DNA from: Rhodoferax sp.
GTDB lineage: Bacteria; Pseudomonadota; Gammaproteobacteria; Burkholderiales; Burkholderiaceae_C
Reading direction: 5' to 3'
NCBI GenBank assembly: GCA_020048795.1
Contig: JAIFMA010000082.1
Span: 1-10,965 of the forward strand
DNA: 10,965 nt
In this document: piece by piece, positions 1 through 8,023 of the stretch
Position numbering within the stretch: the first letter of the stretch is position 1
How the letters are laid out: the number at the start of each line of letters is the position of its first letter
The notes under the pieces: generated by a model
The model's database searches: none
What the model saw: only the letters and a program-made list of their open reading frames with translations
Told to the model about the DNA's origin: nothing
Position numbers and translations under genes: made by a program

Positions 1-2286
1 CGCCAGTTGGGCTTGCGGCAAGCCCAAACCCTGACCTTCCCAACCATGGCGCGAGCCTCAGAGGCCCAGGGCGGGCAGACCAAACTGGTTGCTTTGAAGG
101 CGGTACCGGATGCTTATCCATTGCGCGGGAGCCTGCGCATCAGCCCGAGCCCTGGCGCTGCGGACGCGCTGACCCGGGCCGTGCCGCGTCCCGGGCAGGT
201 CTGGCTGGAAGCCGCCTTGCTGGAGGCCCTGGGCCTGCGCGTGGGCGATGTGCTGTTGCTGGGTGACAGCAGTTTTCGGATTGCCCAGGTGATTGTCAAC
301 GAGCCTGACCGGGGCGCAGGTTTCATGAACTTTGCGCCCCGGGTCATGATTCACCAGTCTGATCTGGCCGCCACCGGCCTGATTCAGCCGGCCAGCCGCT
401 TGAGCTACCGCATGGCGGTGGCCGGTGAAGAGCAGGCGGTGCAGGCTTTTGTGGACTGGTCGCAACAGCAGGTGCAGGCGCGCAACACGCGGGGTGTCCG
501 GGTTGAAGCCTTGCAAGGTGGCCGCCCGGAGCTCAGCACCACGCTGGACCGGGCCGAGAAGTTTCTCAATCTGGTAGCCCTGCTGGCGGCTCTGTTGAGT
601 GCTGTGGCAGTGGCCCTGGCGGCGCGCGGCTTTGCGGCCGGTCATCTGGACGATTGCGCCATGCTGCGCGTGCTGGGCCTGTCGCAGCGCAGCATTGCCT
701 TGGCCTACAGTTTTGAGTTTGTGCTGATTGGTCTGCTGGCCAGTGCGGTCGGGGTGGTGCTGGGTTTTGCTGTGCATTACGGTTTTGTGGCCCTGCTGGC
801 CGGGCTGGTCGATGCCAGCCTGCCGGCACCAGGCATCTGGCCGGTGCTGTTTGGTCTGGGCATGGGGTTGACGCTGCTGCTGGCTTTTGGCTTGCCGCCG
901 GTGCTGCAACTGGCCCAAGTGCCGCCGTTGCGGGTGATCCGGCGCGATGTGGGCGGGCTCAAGCCGACATCGCTGACGGTGCTGGGCCTGGGGGTGGCCG
1001 GGTTTGCCGCGCTGCTGATGGCGGCCAGCAGCGATGTCCGGTTGGGGTTGATTGCGGTGGGCGGGTTTGCCCTGGCCACGGCCTTGTTTGCCGCCTTGAG
1101 CTGGCTGGCGGTCAAATTGCTACGGCGGGTGGTCAACGACAGCACGGCACCCACGGCGCTGGTGCTGGCAACCCGTCAAATATCGGCGCGACCGGCGTTT
1201 GCCGTGGTACAGGTCAGCAGCCTGGCGGTCGGGCTGCTGGCACTGGTGCTGCTGGTATTGCTGCGCACCGACCTGATCAGCAGTTGGCGCCAGGCCTCGC
1301 CGGCCAATGCCCCCAACCGCTTCGTCCTCAACATCATGCCCGAACAGGGCCCGGCCTTTGCCCAGGCGCTCAAGGACGCAGGGGTCGTGCAGTTTGACTG
1401 GTTTCCGATGATCCGGGGTCGCCTGGTGGCGATCAATGGGCGTGACGTGAGCCCGGACGATTACAGCGAAGATCGCGCCCGCCGTCTGGTGGACCGCGAG
1501 TTCAACCTGTCGCACAGCGCACACTTGCCAACGCAAAATGTGGTGGTGGGCGGGCGCTGGCAGGCCAATGAAGCGGGCACCATCAGTGTCGAGGAAGGCA
1601 TTGCCAGAACCCTGGGCCTGGTGGTGGGTGACAAACTGAAGTTTGACGTGGGTGGCATGCAGACCGAGTCCACCATCACCTCGCTGCGCAAGGTCGATTG
1701 GGGGTCGATGCGGGCCAATTTCTTTGCCATGTACCCGGTCGACAAACTGGACCATCTGCCGGCCACCTACCTGAGTGCTTTCAGGGCACCGGCGATGCCT
1801 GGCTTTGACAACACCCTGGTACGCCAGTTTCCCAACATCACCAGCGTCGACATGACGGCCACCATTGCCCAGGTGCAGCGTGTGCTTGACCAGGTGATCG
1901 GCGCGGTCGAGTTCCTGTTTGCTTTCACACTGGCCGCGGGTCTGGTGGTGTTGTTTGCCGCTGTCACTGCGACGCGCGAGGAGCGGGCCCGCGAATTTGC
2001 CATTATGCGGGCGGTCGGTGCCCGTGCCAGCCTGTTGCGCCAGGTGCAGCGCATTGAATTGCTTGGGGTGGGTTTTTTGGCCGGTTTTCTGGCCTCTGTG
2101 GTGGCCAGCGTGGTGGGTTGGGCGCTGGCGCGTTATGTCTTTGACTTTGCCTGGTCGGTGTCGCTGTGGGTGCTGCTGGCAGGCTCGGCCAGCGGTGCCG
2201 TGCTGGCACTGGCGGCGGGCTGGTGGGGCTTGCGCGATGTGCTGCGCCGACCGGTGGTGCAGACGCTGCGAAGGGCTGCGCAGTAG
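1..2286 (+). CDS. FtsX-family ABC transporter permease, 5' partial
   Basis: Membrane subunit of an ABC transporter of the YbbP/FtsX-like class, which pairs with a cytoplasmic ATPase and is usually linked to lipid, lipoprotein or lipophilic-compound handling at the inner membrane. The frame is open from base 1, so the true start and first membrane helix lie upstream; 761 residues are visible against roughly 800-850 for the family. Two FtsX domains can be seen. The first has helices near residues 187-210, 230-265 and 278-302 and a DDCAMLRVLG motif. Further helices lie near 323-342, 346-372 and 398-420, then a periplasmic region at about 422-630. The second domain has helices near 632-656, 685-710 and 718-742 and the hallmark REFAIMRAVGA. 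A TTG at base 7 is only the first possible internal start and is not credible. The ATPase partner would be expected just upstream, outside the window. The substrate cannot be read from the sequence. Confidence 0.9.
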   Translation, partial: RQLGLRQAQTLTFPTMARASEAQGGQTKLVALKAVPDAYPLRGSLRISPSPGAADALTRAVPRPGQVWLEAALLEALGLRVGDVLLLGDSSFRIAQVIVNEPDRGAGFMNFAPRVMIHQSDLAATGLIQPASRLSYRMAVAGEEQAVQAFVDWSQQQVQARNTRGVRVEALQGGRPELSTTLDRAEKFLNLVALLAALLSAVAVALAARGFAAGHLDDCAMLRVLGLSQRSIALAYSFEFVLIGLLASAVGVVLGFAVHYGFVALLAGLVDASLPAPGIWPVLFGLGMGLTLLLAFGLPPVLQLAQVPPLRVIRRDVGGLKPTSLTVLGLGVAGFAALLMAASSDVRLGLIAVGGFALATALFAALSWLAVKLLRRVVNDSTAPTALVLATRQISARPAFAVVQVSSLAVGLLALVLLVLLRTDLISSWRQASPANAPNRFVLNIMPEQGPAFAQALKDAGVVQFDWFPMIRGRLVAINGRDVSPDDYSEDRARRLVDREFNLSHSAHLPTQNVVVGGRWQANEAGTISVEEGIARTLGLVVGDKLKFDVGGMQTESTITSLRKVDWGSMRANFFAMYPVDKLDHLPATYLSAFRAPAMPGFDNTLVRQFPNITSVDMTATIAQVQRVLDQVIGAVEFLFAFTLAAGLVVLFAAVTATREERAREFAIMRAVGARASLLRQVQRIELLGVGFLAGFLASVVASVVGWALARYVFDFAWSVSLWVLLAGSASGAVLALAAGWWGLRDVLRRPVVQTLRRAAQ

Positions 2287-2347
2287 ACAAAGTGGGTGCA
2301 GCATGACCTGGTGGCATCACGTCGCGCCGGTGGCTTGCTGGCACTGT

Positions 2348-2376
2348 TTTATGTTTTCGGCCGGACTTTCTATACT
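2348..2376 (+). promoter_or_regulatory. candidate sigma70-type promoter for the hybrid kinase gene
   Basis: TATACT at 2371-2376 matches the -10 consensus at five of six positions. TTTATG at 2348-2353 is a poor -35 element at 17-base spacing (three of six). The predicted transcript would carry a leader of about 70 bases. A direct repeat GGCCGG at 2359-2364 and 2379-2384 brackets the -10 box. The rest of the 2287-2453 gap shows no convincing terminator for the permease gene. Motif reading only. Confidence 0.3.
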
Positions 2377-2453
2377 TGGGCCGGGGCCAGCCTAATCATG
2401 GTGTATTTTTTCTTAAGTCTGCTGGCGCCCGGTCCACGAAGGTTTTATTTAGT

Positions 2454-5357
2454 ATGAATCCGTCAGACGAATCTGTCTCGCAAAAAACCGAGCGCCTGCA
2501 ACTCCTCAAGCAACGCGCGCAGGGGATTCTGGAGCAGGTCGAAACGGGCAACCGGATCGAGCTACCCGATGACCTCCACGTTGTCGGCTTGCTGGAAGAC
2601 TTGCGCATCTACCAGGTTGAGCTGGAGCTGCAAAATGAGGAGCTGCGCAGCGCGCAGCAGCAAGCTGAACTGGCACGCAGGCGCTACCACAACCTGTTTG
2701 TCCAGATGCCGATGCCGGCCATGGTGGTCGATGTCAACGGCATGCTCGATGACTGCAACGAACTCGCCAAAGCCTGCCTGGGCGAAACGCATCGGGCCAG
2801 TGCACTGGATTCGCGATTGTGGCTAAAGCTCAGCGGGGATGACCGCGTGCGTCTGCATGCGGCGCTGCGTGATATTGCACCAGGTCAAACCCGGACCGTG
2901 CCGCGGATGGTGATTGCGGCGGCGGGGGCCCACACACCCGTTTACGATGTGCACCTGATGGGGCTGTCGATGGAATACAAGCTCGACCGCCGGGTGCTGC
3001 TGACCCTGGTGGATCGCACGGCAGAAGTGGTGCGTGAGCAAGACCAGCGGTTTTTCTCGCTGCTGCTGGACTCCAGCGACAGCTTTATCTATGCCGCCGA
3101 CAAAGAGGGCAGGCTGTTGCTGGCCAATCAGACTTTTCTCGACTTTCTGGGCCGTCGGCGTGAGGACGTGCAGGGCAACAGGCGCGAGTCCTTCCTGCCC
3201 TTGCGGGATGCCATTTTGCACAACGAAACGGACCAGCAGATATTGACCACCGGCGAGGTCATGACCCTGGAAGAGCAGGCGTTGGCGGCGACCCGGCGCG
3301 GCATGATGGACCTGCTGACGCGCAAGTTTCCGCTGCGTGATGCCTCGGGGCAGATTTATGGGGTGGGTGGTATTTCGACCGATGTCACGGTCCTGAAAGA
3401 CCAGCAGCGCCAGGCCATGCTGAGCGAAACCGTGTTCATGGGGGCGCAGGAGGCGATTATCATCACCGATGCCGCTACCCGCATCATTCGGGTCAACCCG
3501 GCCTTTGTCCACCAGACCGGTTTTTCCACTGAGGCGGTCATGGGTTGCAAACCCAGCATCCTCAAGTCGGACCAGCACGATCAGGCGTTTTACAAGACCA
3601 TGTGGCAAACCCTTGCCACCACTGGCAGCTGGTCGGGTGAGGTGGTCAACCGCCGTGCCGATGGCCAGCAATACGTTGTTTGGAACAGTATCAACGCGAT
3701 GTATGGTGACGATGGCAAATTGCTGCACTTCATTGGTGTCAGCACCGACATCACCGAGCGCAAGAAGGCCCAGGCCGAGATGCAGCGCAGTGCCGCCTTG
3801 CTGCGTGGTGCCATTGACACCATCGACGAGGCCTTTGTGCTGTATGGCCCGGACGACCGGCTGGTCTATTGCAACGAAAAGTACCGCCAATTGTTCAAAG
3901 ACCTGGCGCACATGATTGTGCCGGGCACCGGTTTTGAGGAAATTTTGCGCGCTGCGGTCAGCCTGGACCAGTTTCCTCAAGCCGCCGGACGGGTCGAGGC
4001 ATGGCTGGCTGAGCGCATTGCTGCCCACCGCACTGGAAACGCCGATCTGGAGCTGCATTTGCGCGATGGGCGGGTGTTTCGTGTGATTGAACGCAAGATG
4101 CCTGATGGCCACACGGTTGGATTTCGCACCGACATCACCCAGTTGGTGCATGCCACCGAGGAGGCGCAGGCGGCCAATTTGGCCAAAAGCCGCTTTCTGG
4201 CCACCATGAGTCACGAAATACGCACCCCCATGAACGGCATCCTGGGCATGGCCCAACTGTTGCTGATGCCGGACCACAGCGAAGATGACCGGCGCAGCTA
4301 TGCGCGCACCATCCTGTCATCCGGCCAGACCCTGCTGACCCTGCTCAACGACATTCTGGATCTGTCCAAGATCGAAGCCGGCAAATTCCAGCTCGACGCC
4401 ACGGTGTTTGAGCCTGAATCCATGCTGGGCGAGGTCTGCACCCTGTTTTCTGGCTCAGCCCAGGCCAAGGCGCTGCAGCTCGAGCCGCAGTGGCAGGGTC
4501 TGTCAGGGCAGCGCTACCAGAGCGACGCGTCACGGGTGCGTCAGATGTTGTCCAACCTGCTGGGCAATGCGATCAAGTTCACCCGGGCTGGCCGTGTGCA
4601 GGTGCACGGTCAAGAGATCGAGCGTCAGGGTGATGTGGCGCTGCTGGAGTTTTCGGTGACAGACACCGGCATGGGTGTGGCACCCGACAAACTGGGTCTG
4701 CTGTTCAAGCCCTTCTCGCAGGCCGACAGTTCAACCACCCGTGAATTTGGCGGCTCGGGGCTGGGCCTGTCGATCGTGCGCAACCTGGCCTGGGCCATGG
4801 GGGGTGATGTCGGGGTGCACAGTGAGTTGGGCAAGGGCTCGCGTTTCTGGTTCCGGTTGCGCGCCAAGCTGGTGGCCACCGACCAGGAGTGCCGCCAGTT
4901 GCCGCGCCTGACACCCGCTGAAACGGCGGCTGGTGCCCGCCCGAGCGTTCCGCGCGGGCGGGTGATGGTGGCCGAGGACAATCCGGTGAACTGCATGGTG
5001 ATCGAGTCTTTGCTGGACAAGCTGGGCATGACCGTGATGGTGGTCAACGACGGGCAGCAAGCCGTCAGCACCCTCACCGGGGGTGGCCCGGACAGTCACC
5101 CGGACCTGATTCTGATGGACCTGCAAATGCCGGTGATGGATGGTTATACCGCCGCGCAGCAGATCCGGCAGTGGGAAGCTGATCACCAGTTGCCGCGCCG
5201 GCCGATTCTGGCCCTGACCGCCAATGCCTTCGCCGAAGTTCGCCAGCATTGCCTGGACGTGGGCATGGATGATTTTCTGACCAAACCGATTGCCCTCGAT
5301 GTCCTTGAGGCGGCGCTGCGTCGCTGGTTGCCTGCCGCAGGCACGCCGCAGCAGTAG
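2454..5357 (+). CDS. soluble hybrid sensor histidine kinase with PAS modules and C-terminal receiver
   Basis: Two-component hybrid kinase of 967 residues. No signal peptide or membrane helix is visible, so it should sense a cytoplasmic signal. Order of parts: helical, probably coiled-coil N-terminus (1-75); PAS-like modules near 76-190, 197-318, 324-438 (classic PAS/PAC ending TDITERKK) and 445-565; dimerisation domain with SHEIRTP, phospho-acceptor His587; ATPase domain with N box (NLLGNAIKFT, 701-710), G1 (DTGMG, 737-741) and G2 (GGSGLGL); receiver 836-955 with acidic E841/D842, phospho-acceptor D889, T922 and K944. All key residues are present. No HPt domain follows, so phosphate would need a separate HPt protein or stay internal. 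ATG 2454 was chosen because the frame upstream (from TTG 2376) codes for an unrelated-looking stretch and GAAGG lies at 2438-2442, 11 bases before it. No response regulator is adjacent. Signal and output are unknown. Confidence 0.93.
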   Translation: MNPSDESVSQKTERLQLLKQRAQGILEQVETGNRIELPDDLHVVGLLEDLRIYQVELELQNEELRSAQQQAELARRRYHNLFVQMPMPAMVVDVNGMLDDCNELAKACLGETHRASALDSRLWLKLSGDDRVRLHAALRDIAPGQTRTVPRMVIAAAGAHTPVYDVHLMGLSMEYKLDRRVLLTLVDRTAEVVREQDQRFFSLLLDSSDSFIYAADKEGRLLLANQTFLDFLGRRREDVQGNRRESFLPLRDAILHNETDQQILTTGEVMTLEEQALAATRRGMMDLLTRKFPLRDASGQIYGVGGISTDVTVLKDQQRQAMLSETVFMGAQEAIIITDAATRIIRVNPAFVHQTGFSTEAVMGCKPSILKSDQHDQAFYKTMWQTLATTGSWSGEVVNRRADGQQYVVWNSINAMYGDDGKLLHFIGVSTDITERKKAQAEMQRSAALLRGAIDTIDEAFVLYGPDDRLVYCNEKYRQLFKDLAHMIVPGTGFEEILRAAVSLDQFPQAAGRVEAWLAERIAAHRTGNADLELHLRDGRVFRVIERKMPDGHTVGFRTDITQLVHATEEAQAANLAKSRFLATMSHEIRTPMNGILGMAQLLLMPDHSEDDRRSYARTILSSGQTLLTLLNDILDLSKIEAGKFQLDATVFEPESMLGEVCTLFSGSAQAKALQLEPQWQGLSGQRYQSDASRVRQMLSNLLGNAIKFTRAGRVQVHGQEIERQGDVALLEFSVTDTGMGVAPDKLGLLFKPFSQADSSTTREFGGSGLGLSIVRNLAWAMGGDVGVHSELGKGSRFWFRLRAKLVATDQECRQLPRLTPAETAAGARPSVPRGRVMVAEDNPVNCMVIESLLDKLGMTVMVVNDGQQAVSTLTGGGPDSHPDLILMDLQMPVMDGYTAAQQIRQWEADHQLPRRPILALTANAFAEVRQHCLDVGMDDFLTKPIALDVLEAALRRWLPAAGTPQQ

Positions 5358-5372
5358 TCGGCGGGTGTCTGG

Positions 5373-6551
5373 CTACGGGTGGCTGGCAGGTGGCGCTGCA
5401 GCGGGGGCTGGTGGCTGCTGTGCGGCGGCTCTGGCCTGCCGGGCTTTTTTCAGGGCCGCGTCGATCTTGCCCGGGTCTTGCTGGCGCAAGCCGTCGGCCA
5501 GTGCCCGTGCGGCATCGGCGCGCAGGGCCGCATAGGCCTGCAAGGACTCCAGCGTTTTGGCCGATGGTGCGCCAGCACCCGGATTGGCGGCCGTGAGTTG
5601 CTCAAAGCTGGTGTCATAAACCGTGGTGACGTTGGCCTCAATACGTCCGGCCAGTTCATCAAACGACAGGTTGCCGCCTCCCAGGGTTGCGGGACGAGCA
5701 GCCAAAAGCTGGTTCCAGCGCTGGCTGACGCGCTGGTCTTGGTTCAAAAACTGCTGGATCGCCGCGCGGGCGCGCAGTTCCTCACCCATCAGGTAACTGG
5801 GCGCAGGAATGTGGGTCAGCAGTGCCGCCATGCCGACCCCCAGCGCCACGGCCGCCAGCCAGCGTTCGCGTATCGGCGCGGGGCTGTGTGGCGTCCAGCG
5901 CCGTGCCAGCAACGTGCCCAGGGTGGCGCCCGCGCCCAGTCCACCCAGATGCGCGGCGTTGTCAATGCCGCCGGCAAACCAGCCCATGCCCAGCGTCAGC
6001 AAGGTAAACACCAGCGCGACCCCAAACATCCAGCGGAATTCGCGGCGATCCACTTGCTCTCGCTCGCGCCACAGCGACACCAGCAGGGCACCATAAAGGC
6101 CAAAAATAGCCCCCGAGGCCCCACCCGAGACGGCCTGGTTGCCCTGCACCACCAGCGACAGCAGATTGCCGACCAGGCCACTGCCCAGGTACAGCAGGGC
6201 AAAGCGCAGCGGCCCGTACAGGCGTTCAAGCAGTCGGCCCACATCCCAAAGGGCCCACAGGTTCAGCACCAGATGCACCAGGCCAAAGTGGACAAACATG
6301 GCCGTCAACAGTCGCCACCACTGGCCGTCCTGGGTGGCGGGTCCAAAACTGGCACCCCAGGCCAGCGGCACACCACTGGCGCTGTGCCACAAGCCCGAAC
6401 CTGCCCTGAGCATCAGGGCAAAAACTGTCAGGTTGATGAGCAGCAGGCTGCTGCACAGCGGTGCTTGCCGCGGGCCGCCGCTCTGCATGGCGCTCAGATT
6501 GGCCCATCGGGGGGGTGTGGCGGCGTCTGCTGCGGGGTGCGCCTGACTCAT
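5373..6551 (-). CDS. rhomboid-family intramembrane serine protease with C-terminal extension
   Basis: Cleaves transmembrane substrates within the inner membrane. The 392-residue protein has six core helices, near residues 33-51, 79-102, 113-136, 144-160, 174-194 and 198-217, plus a seventh at 231-249. The catalytic dyad is Ser146 in GASG (motif GxSG) and His201 in DNAAHLGGLGAG. The oxyanion-side HxxxN motif is H93/N97, equivalent to H150/N154 of E. coli GlpG. So the enzyme looks active. After the seventh helix comes about 140 residues of mostly helical sequence (255-378) and an Ala/Pro-rich tail; with a cytoplasmic N-terminus this part should face the periplasm. I do not recognise this extension as a named domain. 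The gene lies 33 bases after the Smr gene on the same strand and is probably its operon partner. The start has only a weak AGG-type ribosome site. It converges on the kinase gene with a 15-base gap. Substrate unknown. Confidence 0.92.
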   Translation of the reverse strand: MSQAHPAADAATPPRWANLSAMQSGGPRQAPLCSSLLLINLTVFALMLRAGSGLWHSASGVPLAWGASFGPATQDGQWWRLLTAMFVHFGLVHLVLNLWALWDVGRLLERLYGPLRFALLYLGSGLVGNLLSLVVQGNQAVSGGASGAIFGLYGALLVSLWREREQVDRREFRWMFGVALVFTLLTLGMGWFAGGIDNAAHLGGLGAGATLGTLLARRWTPHSPAPIRERWLAAVALGVGMAALLTHIPAPSYLMGEELRARAAIQQFLNQDQRVSQRWNQLLAARPATLGGGNLSFDELAGRIEANVTTVYDTSFEQLTAANPGAGAPSAKTLESLQAYAALRADAARALADGLRQQDPGKIDAALKKARQARAAAQQPPAPAAAPPASHP

Positions 6552-6584
6552 GTCAATCTGCCTGAAGTTTGCATCGCACGGTGT

Positions 6585-7247
6585 TCAAGCCCGTGATGTC
6601 ATCAGCAGCACCACCAGTGCGCCAGCGCCACCGTCGGCGGGTTTGGCCTGCACAAAGGCCAGGACCTCGTTTTTTTGCACCAGCCAGCTATGCACCCGGC
6701 TTTTTAGCACCGGGGTTTTGCCGGGCGAGCCCAGGCCCTTGCCGTGCACCACCCGCACGCAGCGAATGCCGTGTTTGTGGGCCTCGCGGATAAACAGGCT
6801 CAGCGCCTCGCGCGCGTCGTCGCGACGCAGGCCATGCAAATCAAGCTGGCGCTGAATGCTCCAGTCGCCCCGGCGCAGCTTGCGTGTGACGTCGGTGCCA
6901 ATGCCGGAGCGCCGAAAACTCAGGTGTTCATCGGTATCGAGCAGGGTGGCCACATCAAATTCGTCGCTGATGGCTTCTTTGAGTACCGCTTTTTCATCCT
7001 TTTGATACTGCATCGACAAGGGCACTTTTTGCTGCGTTTTATGCAGCACCCTGCGCTTGTCTGGTAAGGGCTGGACGGCTCCAGCAGCCCTGATAAAGAG
7101 GTCGCGGTCGGTGCTGCTCTGTTTGGTAACACGGGCCTTGGCGCTGGCCTGCTGCAGGCGCTGTCTGGCCTGCTCGGCCATGGCCTTCTTGACCATTTTC
7201 AGGTCGGCAAGGGCACGGGCAATGATGCTGCCATGGGCGGGTTTCAC
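6585..7247 (-). CDS. Smr-domain endonuclease, SmrB-like
   Basis: A 220-residue protein with a C-terminal Smr domain. The N-terminal 90 residues are basic and helical and include a DLFIRAAGAVQPL stretch (49-61) like that of the E. coli SmrB (YfcN) group. The Smr domain has LDLHG at 135-139, HGKG at 168-171 and the terminal GAGALVVLL (207-215), all three family hallmarks. In E. coli, SmrB cuts mRNA between collided ribosomes as part of ribosome rescue; assigning that role here is by family resemblance only, and other Smr proteins act on DNA. The start is GTG at 7247-7245, overlapping the radC stop by four bases (GTGA), with a G-rich stretch just upstream, so translational coupling with radC is likely. 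An ATG at codon 18 is an alternative start. The rhomboid gene follows. Confidence 0.88.
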   Translation of the reverse strand: MKPAHGSIIARALADLKMVKKAMAEQARQRLQQASAKARVTKQSSTDRDLFIRAAGAVQPLPDKRRVLHKTQQKVPLSMQYQKDEKAVLKEAISDEFDVATLLDTDEHLSFRRSGIGTDVTRKLRRGDWSIQRQLDLHGLRRDDAREALSLFIREAHKHGIRCVRVVHGKGLGSPGKTPVLKSRVHSWLVQKNEVLAFVQAKPADGGAGALVVLLMTSRA

Positions 7248-7945
7248 ATCAGCCCCCGTTCGGCCATGCTCAAGGCCTCGCCGGGGGCGACGATGACGTG
7301 GTCGAGCACCCGCACGTCAATCAGCGCCAGCGTGGTCTTCAGGGTTTGTGTCAGCATCTCATCGGCGCGTGACGGTTGCACCGAGCCGCTGGGGTGGTTG
7401 TGCGACAGCACCACGGCACTTGCCTGGTGGTGCAGGGCGCGCAAAACCACCTCACGCGGATAGACGCTGGTCTGTGTGAGCGTGCCCTGAAACATTTCTT
7501 CGAGGGCGATCAGGCGGTTTTGCACGTCCAGAAACAACACGGCAAACACCTCGTGGGGGCGCGTTGACAGGTTGAGTTGCAGGTAGTCCTTGACGGCATC
7601 GGGGGTGTCAAATACAGCGCGCTGCTGCAGGCGTTGACGCATGGCACGGCGCGCCAGTTCCAGCACCGCGAGCAGTTCACAGCGTTTGGCCGGCCCCAGA
7701 CCCTTGACCCGTTTGAGGTCGTTGGCGGTGGCGTTGAGCAAGCCGGCAATGCCGTCAAAACCGGCTTGCTGATCTTGCTGGGGTTTGAGCTGCAGCAGCT
7801 CGTGGGCCATCTGCAGCACCCCCTTGCCCTGGATGCCGGTGCGCAGCAGCAAGGCCAGCAGCTCGATGTCGCTTAACGCGGCCGGGCCCAGCGCCAGCAT
7901 TTTTTCACGCGGACGGGCATTGGGGGGCAGATCTTTCAGGGGCAT
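7244..7945 (-). CDS. radC: RadC family protein (JAB/JAMM domain)
   Basis: Member of the RadC/UPF0758 family, 233 residues, full length. The N-terminal part begins with the conserved DLPPNARPREK-type opening and carries a helix-hairpin-helix-like DNA-binding segment at about 62-100 (KGLGPAKRCELL). The C-terminal JAB1/MPN domain has the metal motif SHNHPSG with H182 and H184 and the later D195 (S..D), so a metal site is probably intact. The family was named for a DNA-repair phenotype in E. coli that was later attributed to another gene, so its real role is unsettled; related proteins sit in mobile elements, but this copy is in a housekeeping setting. It heads the minus-strand operon radC-smr-rhomboid, and its stop overlaps the smr start. 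It is divergent from fkpB. No strong ribosome site is visible before the ATG at 7945. Confidence 0.95.
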   Translation of the reverse strand: MPLKDLPPNARPREKMLALGPAALSDIELLALLLRTGIQGKGVLQMAHELLQLKPQQDQQAGFDGIAGLLNATANDLKRVKGLGPAKRCELLAVLELARRAMRQRLQQRAVFDTPDAVKDYLQLNLSTRPHEVFAVLFLDVQNRLIALEEMFQGTLTQTSVYPREVVLRALHHQASAVVLSHNHPSGSVQPSRADEMLTQTLKTTLALIDVRVLDHVIVAPGEALSMAERGLM

Positions 7946-7963
7946 GAGGCAGGCTTTTACAAT
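7935..7963 (+). promoter_or_regulatory. weak promoter candidate for the fkpB-ispH leader
   Basis: TACAAT at 7958-7963 matches the -10 consensus at five of six positions, but the -35 at 17-base spacing (TTCAGG, 7935-7940) is poor and lies inside the first codons of radC. If used, the RNA would begin near 7970 and carry about 138 bases before the fkpB ATG, including both hairpins described at 7987-8070. This is a motif guess. Confidence 0.22.
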
Positions 7964-8023
7964 GGCACCAGTTTATGCGCTCGCGCGGCCCTTCAGTGTT
8001 GAGAGGCCTTTGGCGGCGTAGCG

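Noticed and set aside
1120..2304. 394-residue open frame on the minus strand opposite the permease
   Set aside because: Low-complexity His/Gln/Arg-rich translation with no recognisable domain, antisense to a well-supported FtsX permease; typical of long antisense frames in GC-rich DNA.
2287..2360. Possible terminator for the permease gene (GCCGGTGGC ... GGCAC then TTTT)
   Set aside because: The best stems have only three or four pairs with mismatches, so no intrinsic terminator can be supported.
2376..2453. Upstream TTG start for the hybrid kinase
   Set aside because: It would begin inside the putative -10 box and add 26 residues unlike the polar N-terminus that follows ATG 2454, which has GAAGG upstream.
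2823..4277. 484-residue open frame on the minus strand opposite the kinase
   Set aside because: Overlaps PAS and kinase coding sequence with clear motifs; the antisense product shows no domain and has the composition of a shadow frame.
5379..6596. 405-residue plus-strand frame opposite the rhomboid gene
   Set aside because: Mirror frame of the rhomboid gene, whose catalytic GASG and His201 are intact; the plus-strand product is Gln/Arg/His-rich and unrecognisable.
7244..7945. radC as a sign of a mobile element or defence island
   Set aside because: RadC-like genes occur on mobile elements, but here the neighbours are housekeeping genes and no integrase, transposase or repeat boundary is visible.
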